Of a stretch of 64,000 nucleotides of DNA, positions 49,337 through 58,600 are shown piece after piece (position 1 is the first letter of the stretch; the number at the start of each line of letters is the position of its first letter). The DNA comes from Bradyrhizobium sp. 200 (lineage in GTDB: Bacteria > Pseudomonadota > Alphaproteobacteria > Rhizobiales > Xanthobacteraceae): assembly GCF_023100945.1 (NCBI RefSeq), contig NZ_CP064689.1, positions 6,678,001 through 6,742,000 of the forward strand. The letters run 5' to 3'. The position numbers were made by a program, and so were the translations under genes. The notes under the pieces are model-generated. The model was given only the letters and a program-made list of their open reading frames with translations. It had not been told where the DNA came from and searched no databases.

Positions 49337-49843
49337 TCACGAAACTTGGCGCGAGACAGCTTCCGTCGACTTGCAGGATCTACTTCTGGGGCTGCGGTAA
49401 GCAGAGCAAGGCTCCAAGACGACCTTGCGCATACGATCTCGAAGGTTCGAGACATTTGCCAGATCCGCAGCCTCACCGATTGGGCGCTTCGCCGTGACAC
49501 GCGCGTGGTGCGCCCGCCGCGCGAGCGAGCCGGTCAACGCGTAGAGAATATTGCTCCACACGCCTTGGCGGCTCCAGCGGTTGAAGCGGTTGTAAATCGT
49601 TGTGTACGGCCCGTAGTCTGGCGGACAGTCTCGCCAGCGTGCGCCCGATCGCAGCATGTGGAGAATCCCGCTGATCACGCGCCGGTCATTCACGCGGTGC
49701 GCCCAGCGCCGCCCGCGTGGCAACAGCGGTTCGATCCGCTTCCACTCCAACTCGCTCAGGCAGTACAGTTGCTTCGCCCCCTTCGCTTGGGAAGCTTGAA
49801 TCACAAATCAGCCCAGACCGGAATCTTTATTGAGTACAGACCC
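49337..49843 (-). pseudogene. IS5-family transposase, N-terminal remnant
   Basis: The frame reads CLSELEWKRIEPLLPRGRRW, NDRRVISGILHMLRSGARWR, DCPPDYGPYTTIYNRFNRWS, RQGVWSNILYALTG. This is the N-terminal part of an IS427-group IS5 transposase. After ALTG the sequence no longer matches and the DDE core is absent. GGGTCTGTACTCAATAAAGA at about 49843 reading left is the likely left inverted repeat, so only one end of the IS survives. Confidence 0.75.
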
Positions 49844-50489
49844 TAGTGGCGGTGAGACCGCCCGGCGGGGAGCTCACCCTCTATAGGCTCTCCGGAGCGA
49901 TGACGTGCTCTCGATTCGGCAGCGCCAGGTGGATCGTCGACGCGCACCGCCCTCGTAAGGGCCAAAGATCGAAATTTAGGCGCGTTCCTACGCCCTCGGT
50001 TACGTAGCGGCGCGCGCTTCGTTCGGCGAGCCTGCCGTTGCGGCGCCAACGCGGTCACCGGGGCCCTTGCTCGAAGTGGCTTCGACCAGCTCGGGTCTCC
50101 AGCTCTTCCGCTTGCGGATGTTCTAGCGCCTCCAGAATCGCTCGACCGCCGTCCATGATGCGCTACTCTTCAGCTTGGCGGACGTCCAAATGCTGACTGA
50201 AGGTGTCGAGATCTGGCGCGAGAGCAGTCAGACGCTTCATGCGTGCGACCCAATCCGATCCGCTCGTGCAGAAGATCTCGAGATGTTGCTTTATGACCTG
50301 GATCGTGGCGTGCCCCTCGTGCTGCCGGCTAATATCTTCAGTACGGATAATTGAAACCTCATGCGCCGCTCAGCATGAGATGAGCGTGCACATTAGCCCT
50401 TCCTGACCTGCGGCGCGCGACCTATGCGCCATCAACGTCGAAGAGTAAGCTTAACCTCCCCCCCCCGCGACGCAGTTCTGCAAAAATGT
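49844..50489. other. Intergenic, no gene assigned
   Basis: Minus-strand frames contain HEGHATIQVIKQHLEIFCTS and LTALAPDLDTFSQHLDVRQ, which look like gene fragments, but stops interrupt them and the family is unknown to me. Confidence 0.35.
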
Positions 50490-51854
50490 TCAAGAGAATC
50501 CTGGGGGACGCGTGGCGGCCTCGGGATCCGGGTCCTTTTCGGGCTCGTCCTCGGCATCGCTTTTCAGATTCCGCAGCATGTCGCGGCAATAGCCGGCGAC
50601 GTAGTCCGAGATTTGCTGGTAGACCGGAGACTTCTTCAGCGCGTTCAACTCTTCGACGACGGACGGCAGTGCATCGAGGACAACCTGAGACAATTCGCCG
50701 ACGCGGCGCCTCACCTGCGCGCCGGAAAGCTGGTTTTCCTCCGCCATCCGATCCCAATGTCGGGCGTAGATGTAGTGACCGCGGTTCTTGCCGGCGATCT
50801 TCATCGCCAGGTTTCGCGTGATGTCCGGATAGATGTCGCCGTTCATGACGTCGTAGAGCGGCGCCATGGAGACGCCGCCGCTCGGCTGCAGCAGCAGCGA
50901 ATAGTTCTTCGAATGCGCATCGACGTTTCCGCAGAGAACGTTGAAGACAAAGAAATCGACGAAACGGGCGGCGTTGAAGGCGCCTGCCTGCGTGTTCCGC
51001 AGAACGTCAAAGCAGTCTTTCAGGGTCGGTCCACGCAGCTTGGTCGCCGGATTGGATTCGTATTTGGTCGACGGGATGTGCCCCGTGGCCTGGCAGAAAT
51101 CCTCCTGATGGATTCTGCGGAGGCTTCGCCCGTGAGGCTCGCGGTCGTAGCGCTTCACCAGCAGGTAGTCGAGATCCTCCGCCTTTCCGATCGTACATTC
51201 GGCGACGGGTAGCTTGACCTTGGCCGCCAAGCGAAGACAGAAGGCCTCGTTCTCGACGGCGTTGCTGAAGTGCTTGTTGGCCGGCTTGAGGATATGCGTC
51301 GTCGGCGCGCCATCGAGCGCGAGGCCGAGGCCGCCGTCTGGATACTGGACTACAGGAAGCTTGTCCTGCGCGCCGGCCAAAGACATGTGGATGCCCTCCT
51401 CGCCGACGAGAAGCGGCTTCTCCGGAAGGCGCCGAATGGCGGCGGCGAGTTCCGCTTCGGTGAGCCGCTTGTAGCGCGGCGTCCGCTTCGGTCGCTGGTC
51501 GGCGGGCCGGTAGACTTCGAGTGCGCCCGGAAGATCCTCTCCCAACTCCTCAAGGAGCGCGAACACGTTCGCCTCCGGAATATTGAGGATGGTGCCCACC
51601 GTCCTCAGCGTCCGGCCTTCTGGCAGTAGGTTTAAAAACCATCGGTACACGACGTCCGGCTCGTGAACGCGCTGAGCGAGCGGCATGCGGATCGAGACGG
51701 CGAACGCCTGGGGATCCTTCACCCACGCTTCATCGTAGACGAACTCGATGTCCTGAATTTGCTCCGAGCGCCGGCGCAGCAGCCCGACGAGCTTGTCGCC
51801 GCACCGGACTTCCAGGGTCTCGCCGGCGCCGCCCGCTTTCGGCTTGCTCGTCAT
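50490..51854 (-). CDS. hipA: HipA-type toxin kinase
   Basis: The 454-residue protein has the HipA layout. The N-terminal couple_hipA domain (LEVRCGDKLVGLLRRRSEQI, FAVSIRMPLAQRV) and VVYRWFLNLLPEG are followed by the kinase. Kinase features are HMSLAGAQDKLPVV, THILKPANKHFSNAVENEAF with the ATP-binding Lys, LLVKRYDRE, the catalytic NVLCGNVDAHSKNYSLLL, and MAPLYDVMNGDIYP. HipA phosphorylates glutamyl-tRNA synthetase, halting growth and promoting persistence. Catalytic residues are all present and the ORF is full length. Its start overlaps the hipB stop by four bases (ATGA). Confidence 0.95.
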   Translation of the reverse strand: MTSKPKAGGAGETLEVRCGDKLVGLLRRRSEQIQDIEFVYDEAWVKDPQAFAVSIRMPLAQRVHEPDVVYRWFLNLLPEGRTLRTVGTILNIPEANVFALLEELGEDLPGALEVYRPADQRPKRTPRYKRLTEAELAAAIRRLPEKPLLVGEEGIHMSLAGAQDKLPVVQYPDGGLGLALDGAPTTHILKPANKHFSNAVENEAFCLRLAAKVKLPVAECTIGKAEDLDYLLVKRYDREPHGRSLRRIHQEDFCQATGHIPSTKYESNPATKLRGPTLKDCFDVLRNTQAGAFNAARFVDFFVFNVLCGNVDAHSKNYSLLLQPSGGVSMAPLYDVMNGDIYPDITRNLAMKIAGKNRGHYIYARHWDRMAEENQLSGAQVRRRVGELSQVVLDALPSVVEELNALKKSPVYQQISDYVAGYCRDMLRNLKSDAEDEPEKDPDPEAATRPPGFS

Positions 51855-52129
51855 GACGGCGTGAAGTTATCAGGGTCGAAGGTTTCGGATTCCTCGCTGG
51901 CCGACCGAGCCGCCGGCACAGGGCTCATTTCCGCCGCCAACCGGATGCCGAGCCCGTGCAGCAGGCGGAGGACCAGACCGACCTGGCTTGTCTCCTTGCC
52001 ATTCTCGATGTCGACGATAAACCGGACGCCGACGTTCGCTGCCAAGGCGAGGTCCTGCTGCCGAAGACCTAAGGAGTTCCGCCGGTTCCGGATCGTCTCG
52101 CCGAGTTCTGAGGTGGTCGTGATGGTCAT
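51851..52129 (-). CDS. hipB: HipB-type antitoxin and repressor
   Basis: The 92-residue protein is a Cro/CI-type helix-turn-helix: GETIRNRRNSLGLRQQDLAL, AANVGVRFIVDIENGKETSQ, VGLVLRLLHGLGIRLAAEMS, then a flexible acidic tail. HipB binds HipA and represses the operon. The start at 52129 is only eight bases from the first of four operator-like palindromes, and hipA overlaps it, so the pair is a compact self-regulated operon. Everything needed appears intact. Confidence 0.95.
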   Translation of the reverse strand: MTITTTSELGETIRNRRNSLGLRQQDLALAANVGVRFIVDIENGKETSQVGLVLRLLHGLGIRLAAEMSPVPAARSASEESETFDPDNFTPS

Positions 52130-52133
52130 GTCA

Positions 52134-52302
52134 TTTTTCCCGAGCGGGAATATTAGCCCCGAAAGGGCATTCCAGCAAGCCTGAATTTACCGATCGGGAA
52201 AACTACCGTCTAAATGGGGTTCCACACAGCGAATTTTCCCGAGCGGGAAAATATCTGCTCAGAACCAACTGCGACACGATCCAATTTACCGATCGGGAAA
52301 TC
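52134..52302. promoter_or_regulatory. Four HipB operator-like palindromes at ~50 bp spacing
   Basis: Sites: 52137-52150 (TTCCCGAGCGGGAA), 52187-52200 (TTACCGATCGGGAA), 52236-52249 (TTCCCGAGCGGGAA) and 52286-52299 (TTACCGATCGGGAA). Start-to-start distances are 50, 49 and 50 bp. Two versions alternate. They lie directly upstream of hipB, where HipB-family repressors bind. E. coli HipB also uses four operators, but of a different sequence. The hipBA promoter should lie among them; I did not fix the -35 and -10 boxes. Confidence 0.8.
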
Positions 52303-52490
52303 TGATGCAAGTCTATCGGCGCTAGACGTGAGAACCGCCACGATCATGGGAGTGATCGCGCTTCGCGCGTGCTGATCTTGATCGCAGTTCCGCGGCAATC
52401 ATGCCTCACCAAAGCGGCGTGGTGCGGGCCAGCACACAGGCTTCTTCGGACTGTGAGCGAGGCGTGGCCTCCTCAGTGGCTGCCGGCCTA

Positions 52491-53338
52491 GGTGGTGTGG
52501 ACTCTAAGGATTCCCTTTTAGGAGCAAATCAGATTCAAGGCTGCTTTTGGGGAGGCAGCCTTAGGTGTGATGGACCGGTTGGTTTTGAGCGACGCGGCGT
52601 GGGAGCGGATGGCGCCGCTGATCATCGGCCGACCCGACCAGAAGGGTTCGACGGGCCGCGACAATCGGATGTTTGTGGAAGGTGTGCTGTGGATCGTGCG
52701 TACGGGCTCTCCCTGGCGTGATCTTCCGGAAGCGTTCGGGGAATGGAACAGTGTATTCCGTCGCTTCAGTAGATGGAGCGTCAAGGGTGTTTGGTGGCGC
52801 ATCTTTGAGGCGATGTCCGATGATCCGGACTTCGAATATCTGATCGTCGACTCCACCATCGTCCGAGCCCACCAGCACGCTGCCGGGGCCAAAAAAGGGG
52901 GTCTGAAGATCAGGCGCTCGGCCGCTCGCGCGGTGGCCTGAGCACCAAGATACATCTGGCCGTTCGAGGCTTGGGATGTCCCGTGCGGTTCACCCTTACC
53001 GCAGGTCAGAAGGGCGATGCACCGCAAGCCGCCGCATTGATCGAGGGATTGGCCGCCGAAGTCGTCATGGCCGATACGGCCTATGACGCCGATCACTTGC
53101 GCCAGGCCATCGCTGCCAAAGGCGCGCTCGCCGTCATCCCCAACAATCCGTCACGCGCGCTCAAATATCCGCTCGACAAGCATCTCTATGACCAGCGCCA
53201 TCTCGTGGAATGCTGCTTCTCAAAACTCAAGCAATTCCGCCGCGTCGCAACCCGCTTCGAAAAGACCGCCCGAAACTACCGTGCCGTCGTCACTCTCGCA
53301 GCCATCCTCTTATGGATGCGGTAAGTGTCCACACCACC
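52491..53338 (+). mobile_element. IS5-family (IS427-group) insertion sequence
   Basis: Inverted repeats GGTGGTGTGGACTCT (52491) and, on the other strand, GGTGGTGTGGACACT (53338) bound an 848-bp element. TA flanks both ends (52489-52490 and 53339-53340), the usual IS427-group target duplication. Inside are two overlapping-frame ORFs. It seems complete and lies just downstream of a region divergent from hipBA. Confidence 0.9.
52570..53324 (+). CDS. IS5-family transposase, made by frameshifting
   Basis: The first frame (52570 to 52941) reads RLVLSDAAWERMAPLIIGRP, EGVLWIVRTGSPWRDLPEAF, FEYLIVDSTIVRAHQHAAGA with the first catalytic Asp. The second frame, entered near 52900, gives RSRGGLSTKIHLAV, VMADTAYDADHLRQAI (second Asp), and DKHLYDQRHLVECCFSKLKQ (Glu), then FRRVATRFEKTARNYRA and stop 53324. 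The join lies at a run of six A and five G (52891-52901), a slippery site. Programmed frameshifting is normal in this IS group, so this is not a pseudogene. Confidence 0.88.
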
Positions 53339-53378
53339 TAACCCACCCGCCCATCGGGCAGGTCTCATCGTGGTACTA

Positions 53379-54692
53379 TCAGTCGACATTGGTCGACTTG
53401 GCGAAGGACTCGCGTGAAGCCATCGGAATGGCGCCTCCGCGGGTCGGGTCCGCGAACGTGCCACCCGCTGCGGCGTAGTCCTTACCTGTACAACGCTCGA
53501 GCACGATGCCTATCGCCTCGACATTCGGGTTGTCCGACTCGCTCAGCTCGGGCATCGATGGCTTGCGGGCAAGTGCCGCCTCTACGTAGGGAGCCAGCTC
53601 CTCTTCTTTACGTCGGACGCGCTCGTCTTCCCGTTCTTTCAGAGCAGGCATGACCTCTTCGGCGAACAGCTCGAGTGCCTCACAGATATGCTCGTGCTTA
53701 TTCATGCCGCACTGCTGGATAAAGATCATCTGGTCGATACCGACATCAGCATACCCCATGAGATGCTCGCGAACGCTCTTGGGCTGTCCGATGCTGCCTG
53801 AGCCTGGCGTCTCCTTCATCTCGTCCTTGATCGTTTGGAAGCGCCGCCACAAATTTGTGCGCCCAGGACGGTGTTCGCCATATACCGCATAATGCGCGAT
53901 CGAATATCCGAAGAACTTGAAACCATCGAGTCCTCGACGCATAGCTTCTTCGGCGTTCTCATGAACCATCATACCGTTGAGAGCGGCGATATTGGCGTTT
54001 ACCGAATGCCCAATGGGCACGCACTCATCGGACTTGATTATCTGATAGTACTCGTCGCGCCAAACTTTCGCTTGCGACGCCTCCACAAATCCAAAAACCA
54101 GCGCCCCTACCCCGTGACGCGCGGCACGCAAAATACTTTCGCGCCGGGAACACGCCATCCAGATCGGTGGGTGCGGCTTCTGGACTGGCTTTGGCACGAT
54201 GTTACGGGTCGGCATTGTGAAGAATTGCCCGTCGTACCCGGGATACGGCCGCATAGTCATCATATTGGCCGTCTGCTCGACGCCTTCCCGCCACATAGCA
54301 TTTTTCTGCTCGGGCTCGATCCCAAAGCCATGCATCTCGATCAGCGACGCCGATTCTCCGGTCCCCCACTCAGCGCGCCCCCCAGAGATCAGATCGAGCG
54401 TCGCCAGGCGCTCCGCCACCCGCGCCGGATGGTTGTAATTCGGGGAGGACAGGCAAATGCCGTGACCAATGCGAATAGTCTTTGTACGCTGGGAGACGGC
54501 CCCCAGAAATACCTCGGGTGCGGATGAGTGGGAGTATTCCTCGAGGAAATGATGCTCAACCTCCCACATGTAATCGATTCCGAGCCGATCGGCCAGTTCG
54601 ATCTGCTCCAGCGCATCACTGAACAATTTTCGCTCGCTGCCGTCCTCCCAAGGCTGCGGCAACTGGTGTTCATAAAACAGTCCAAACTTCAT
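53379..54692 (-). CDS. LLM class flavin-dependent oxidoreductase
   Basis: The 437-residue protein is a luciferase-like monooxygenase: MKFGLFYEHQLPQPWEDGSE, EQIELADRLGIDYMWEVEHH, FLGAVSQRTKTIRIGHGICL, NHPARVAERLATLDLISGGR, AEWGTGESASLIEMHGFGI. These form the F420/FMN-binding TIM barrel. The C-terminal region (KPHPPIWMACSRRESILRAA, and GYADVGIDQMIFIQQCG) is also typical. Such enzymes oxidise diverse substrates with reduced flavin and oxygen. The substrate is unknown. The C-terminal ~70 residues are longer than usual. No flavin reductase gene lies nearby. Confidence 0.9.
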   Translation of the reverse strand: MKFGLFYEHQLPQPWEDGSERKLFSDALEQIELADRLGIDYMWEVEHHFLEEYSHSSAPEVFLGAVSQRTKTIRIGHGICLSSPNYNHPARVAERLATLDLISGGRAEWGTGESASLIEMHGFGIEPEQKNAMWREGVEQTANMMTMRPYPGYDGQFFTMPTRNIVPKPVQKPHPPIWMACSRRESILRAARHGVGALVFGFVEASQAKVWRDEYYQIIKSDECVPIGHSVNANIAALNGMMVHENAEEAMRRGLDGFKFFGYSIAHYAVYGEHRPGRTNLWRRFQTIKDEMKETPGSGSIGQPKSVREHLMGYADVGIDQMIFIQQCGMNKHEHICEALELFAEEVMPALKEREDERVRRKEEELAPYVEAALARKPSMPELSESDNPNVEAIGIVLERCTGKDYAAAGGTFADPTRGGAIPMASRESFAKSTNVD

Positions 54693-55602
54693 CCGCTTTC
54701 TCCCGGTGCACGACGGTCATAAACCCGCTTCAAATTTTCTGGCCACGGCGCAGCACCACGCTGTGGCAGTTGGCTGGGCACCATGTACTCCGTTCTCTTC
54801 GTTGAAAAATCTTGCGCGCCGATCGGAGCTCTCCGTCTCACCTCGACCCGCCCGATCTGCTGGAACGGCTTGCGGCGCCCTACGAAGGTAGTGCGCAGCG
54901 ACTCATAGGCGACCATTCCGGACAAGGCCGACTGAAAGGCAGGCTCGCCAGCGCGCCGCGACACCGAAGCCCCACCTGGATGTGCCTCTCTGCCGACGAT
55001 CAGACGCGATAGGAAGACTGCCGCTGCCGGCCGAATGACAGCGGCATCACGAAGGACGTGGCTTCAATTGTCGTGACCGCATTCAAAAGTGCAGCAGTTA
55101 TGGCATTGATTTGGATCAACTGAGCAAGTCTCATCTAAACTCCCGGGCCGGTGCCTGCGATATCGCCATTGTCGTAACGGATTCTTCACTGTCGCCGAGC
55201 AATCGGCGTGCCACAAGACCTTCTGTGCGAGGCTGCTCGAAGAGGAAAACGATGTGCTTCGCCGACGGACTACCACCTGCTCAGTGTCGGACTCTGGAAA
55301 ATTGACGTCTTCAACCGGACACGGCCGAACACGACAACACATGCGTCAACGAAGACCGTTGGTCTCGTGACGAACTCGAATACCTGCTCGAGGATCATGT
55401 TCGTTATAGCGACTTCACGACTGGGCGCTTGTCATCGCCATGCAGTAGGCGACGTGGTGATCTCGGGCATTCTGGGCTCGGCAGCTCGCAGCCGAAGGGT
55501 GTGCTTGCGCTACGTGCAATACCCTTTCGGCTCCCCAGTGGCAGATGTCCTTGGCCGTGTGCAACCTCGTTTGCTGATCTTTCGCAGGCGCTGCTCGAGC
55601 TC
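54693..55602. other. Intergenic, no gene assigned
   Basis: A minus frame 54689-54964 (MVAYESLRTTFVGRRKPFQQ, PWPENLKRVYDRRAPG) directly precedes the oxidoreductase and could be the 3' end of a lost gene. I recognise no family. Nothing is supported in 55000-55600. Confidence 0.35.
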
Positions 55603-57290
55603 CTAGGCGCTCGCTTGATCCAGCGTATCTCTGCTTCCTTGCTGCGATTCTTTGTAGGAATCGCGATTGAAATATTGGCCTTTTAGCTCTCTAGCGATAT
55701 CCACTATCGCACGGTGGCACACCGCCTCTTCAGGCCATGTACTGAAACCGTTCACCAGGTTCGCCAGTCCCTGCTGGGTAAACTCAGAGAGCCGGGCGGC
55801 GCGATGGACCTCACCCGCGATTGCGACTGCGGCTTGGCGACAGGGCGCCTCTTTCGGCCACTTGCTGAAACTGTTCACCAAATTCGCCAGGTCCTGCTGG
55901 GTATAATCAGAGAGCCGGGCGGCACGGCGAAGGACCTCGCTCGCGATAGCGACTGTGGCTTGGCGACAGCTCGCCTCTTCCGGCCACTTACTGAAATCGT
56001 TCGCCAGGTTCGCCAGGTCTGCTGGGTAAACCCAGAGAGCCGGGCGGCGCGACGAACGACCTCACCCGCTAACGCGACTGTGGCTTGGCGACAGGGCGTC
56101 TGTTTCGGCCACTTGCTGAAACTGTTCACCAAATTCGCCAGGTCCTGCTGGGTATAATTAGAGGGCCGGGCGGCACGGCGAAGGACCTCGCTCGCGATAG
56201 CGACTGCGGCCTGGCGAGAGGCCACCTCCTCCGGCCATTTGCTGAAACCGTTTACCAGGTTCGCCAAGTGAGGGTGAGTGAACTGGGAGAGCTGGGATGC
56301 ACGGCGGAGGACTTCCCCCGCGATCGCGACTGTGGCCTGGCGACAAGCCGCCTCCTCCCGCCACTTGCTGAAGCCGTTCACCAAATTCGCCAGTCCCTGC
56401 TGAGCGAAATCAGAGAGCCGGGCGGCTCGGCGAAAGACCTCCCCCGCGATCGCAACTGTGCCTTGGCGAGAGGCCGCCTCCCCTGGCCACTTGCTGAAAC
56501 CGTTCACCAGGTTCGCCAGTCCCTGATGAGTATAATCAGAGAACTGGGCGGGACGGCGAAGGACCTCACCCACGATGGCGACTGTGGCTTGCCGAGAGGC
56601 CTCCTCCGGCCATTTACTGAAGCCGTTCACCAGGTTTGCCAGGTCCTGCTGATTAAAATGAGAGAGGCGGTCGCCGCGGCGAAGGACCTCACCCGCAATC
56701 GCCACTGTGGCTTGGCGACAGACAGCTGCTTCTCGCCACTTGCTGAAACCGTTCACCAGCTTCGCCAAGTCCTGCTGATTGAAATGAGACAGCCGGTCGC
56801 CGCGGCGAAGGACCTCACCCGCGATCGCGAATATGGCTTTGCGAGAGACAGCCTCTTTTGGCCACTTGCTGAAACCGTTCACTAGGTTCGCCAGTCCCCG
56901 CGGGGCAAACTCGGAGAGCTGGGCATGGCGGCCTGCACGGCGAAATACCTCACCCGCTATTGCGATCGTGGCTTGGCGAGAGGCCGCCTCTTCCGGCCAC
57001 TTGCTGAAACCGTTCACTAGGTTCGCCAGTCCCCGCGGGGCAAACTCAGAGAGCTGGGCATGGCGGCCTGCACGGCGAAATACCTCACCCGCGATTGCGA
57101 TCGTGGCTTGGCGAGAGGCCGCCTCTTCCGGCCACTTGCTGAAACCGTTCACCAGCAGTCCTAGACTTTGGCTGTTCAACTCCTGAAGCGCTCGGCTTTT
57201 ATCGTGACAACATTCGGCGATTCTGATCGTTGCACTTCGGCATTCCGCCACTCTTGAGTGTCGACCAAATGATGATGCGAACAACTGATC
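55603..57290 (-). pseudogene. SKWP-repeat type III effector-like protein, truncated and frameshifted
   Basis: The minus strand encodes twelve tandem repeats of about 42 residues built on LANLVNGFSKWPEEAASRQA, with TVAIAGEVLRRAARLSDFTQ between. This is the SKWP repeat of Ralstonia RipS and Xanthomonas XopAD effectors, helical-hairpin repeats in proteins injected into plant cells. The C-terminus ends DIARELKGQYFNRDSYKESQ and stops at 55603. One base is missing near 56018 (GGTCTGCTGG where other repeats have GGTCCTGCTGG), shifting the frame between repeats 9 and 10. The 5' part, with secretion signal and promoter, is lost at the IS3 edge near 57290. Whole SKWP proteins exceed 1000 residues, so less than half survives. 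Confidence 0.85.
56877..57146. repeat. 135-bp tandem duplication within the SKWP gene
   Basis: Two copies with period 135 bp (from 56877 and from 57012) are nearly identical, differing at only a few positions, while other repeats have diverged and have a shorter unit. The extra residues (GRHAQ in the linker) are shared by both copies. This indicates a recent duplication of one repeat. Confidence 0.8.
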
Positions 57291-57317
57291 TTGCCCCAAA
57301 AAGTGGACAGGGTTAAG

Positions 57318-58174
57318 CTGCTTTTAGCTCCATCTCGATCGGGGCGATATATCCGATGGCGGAATGGATTCGGGTTCGATTGTAGAAGCCCTCGATAAAA
57401 GGCGAAGATATCCCGCTGGGCCTCGGCACCGGTCTTGTATTGGCGATGATGAACGAGCTCGGTCTTCAGGGTATGGAAGAAGCTCTCCATCGGGGCATTG
57501 TCGTAGCAGTCGGCTTTGCGGCTCATTGACCCGACGATGCCGGCGGCCGACAGGACCGCACGATAGTCGTGTGATCCGCCTTGCACGCCGCGATCGGAGT
57601 GATGGATCAATCCGGCCTCCGGCCGCTGCCGCTGGATTGCCATCGTTAACGCGGACGAGACGAGTTCGACCCGCATGTGATCCCGCATCGCCCAACCGAC
57701 GATCTTACGGCTGAACAGGTCCATGATGGCAGCCAGGTACAGCCAACCCTCCGCGGTTGGAATGTAGGTGATATCGGCGAGCCAGACCCGGTTGGGAGCC
57801 GCGGCGGCGAAGTCACGCGCGATCAGGTTCGGCGCGATCGGCAGATTGTGACGGCTGTCGGTGGTGCGAACCCGACGGGGCGGCGCCATGATGGCGCGGA
57901 TGCCGTGCCGATGCATCAAGCGTTCGATCCGGCCACGGCTGGCGCCACGTCCCTGCGTCCGCAGGACAGCATGGACCCGTGGGCTGCCATAGCGCTGGCC
58001 GCTGTCGTGATGGACCTGCCGGATCTCGGCCAATAGCGCGGAATTGGAGGCTGCACGTGCGCTCACCGGGCGCTCGCGCCAGGCGTAATAGCCGGCCGCC
58101 GAGACCTCGAGCACGGCACACATCAGTCGTACCGGATAGGTGTCGCGGTGGTCCTCGATGAAGCGGAAGCTCAT
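57318..58174 (-). pseudogene. IS3 orfB transposase with one frameshift
   Basis: OrfB reads FRFIEDHRDTYPVRLMCAVL, GYYAWRERPVSARAASNSAL, then the DDE core: RVWLADITYIPTAEGWLYLA (Asp), AGLIHHSDRGVQGGSHDYRA (Asp), GSMSRKADCYDNAPMESFFH (Glu). At RDIFAF the frame shifts because a T run has one extra T; the correct ending IEGFYNRTRIHSAIGYIAP is in the next frame and stops near 57318. The triad is intact but the C-terminus is altered. Confidence 0.8.
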
Positions 58175-58483
58175 GTCCGGGTTCCGGCAAAGATCGCGAT
58201 CGACTTTTTTAAAATGTCCCGCTCCATGCGCAGCCGCTCGTTCTCCTGGCGCAGCCGGGCGATCTCAGCAGCCTGGTCCGCCGGCATCGGCGTCGCTTGC
58301 GTGGTGGGGCGCCGCGCCGCGATGCCGGCTCCTGCCGGAGCTTGTCCACCCAGCGCCGCAGCACGGAATCGCGCAGACCGAGGTCCTTGGCAACTGACGT
58401 GTCGACCGACCACTCGATAACACGAGCTCAGCGGCCTGCCGCTTGTACTCTTCGGTAAACGACCGACGTTGACGTCCTTCCAT
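58171..58483 (-). pseudogene. IS3 orfA, frameshifted
   Basis: The N-terminal frame starts at 58483 (MEGRQRRSFTEEYKRQAAEL, VLSSGRS). The expected continuation, VAKDLGLRDSVLRRWVDKL, lies in another frame, and the C-terminal leucine-zipper part (AEIARLRQENERLRMERDIL, KKSIAIFAGTRT) is in a third. OrfA provides DNA binding for the OrfAB transposase. Two frame changes make it non-functional. Confidence 0.7.
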
Positions 58484-58600
58484 TCGACACCTCCTGGCTC
58501 TCTGAGCCTACTACAGGTGTCCACTCATTCGGGGGAGGTTCAGAGATTAGCTGATTGCACACGTCGCGGTCGGCGGTAGCGAGTGCTTTAGGGGGATTCC

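Larger units (their letters stand above)
57291..58537 (-). mobile_element. IS3-family insertion sequence (second type)
   Basis: The left end (GCCCCAAAAAGTGGACAGG) and, on the other strand, the right end (CTCCCCCGAATGAGTGGACA) form imperfect inverted repeats ending in AGTGGACA. The element is about 1.25 kb and carries orfA and orfB on the minus strand, both frameshifted. Its left end abuts the SKWP gene. It belongs to a different IS3 group from the element at 40-45.5 kb. Confidence 0.75.

Noticed and set aside
50424..51212. Plus-strand open frame of 262 codons
   Set aside because: It is antisense to hipA, with low-complexity Arg/Val/Asp composition typical of shadows.
55714..56885. Plus-strand open frames across the SKWP repeats
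   Set aside because: They are antisense shadows of the repeat protein and merely inherit its periodicity.
55600..57200. Regular repeat array that could be taken for CRISPR
   Set aside because: The ~126-bp units are coding SKWP repeats read on the minus strand, with no spacers and no cas genes.
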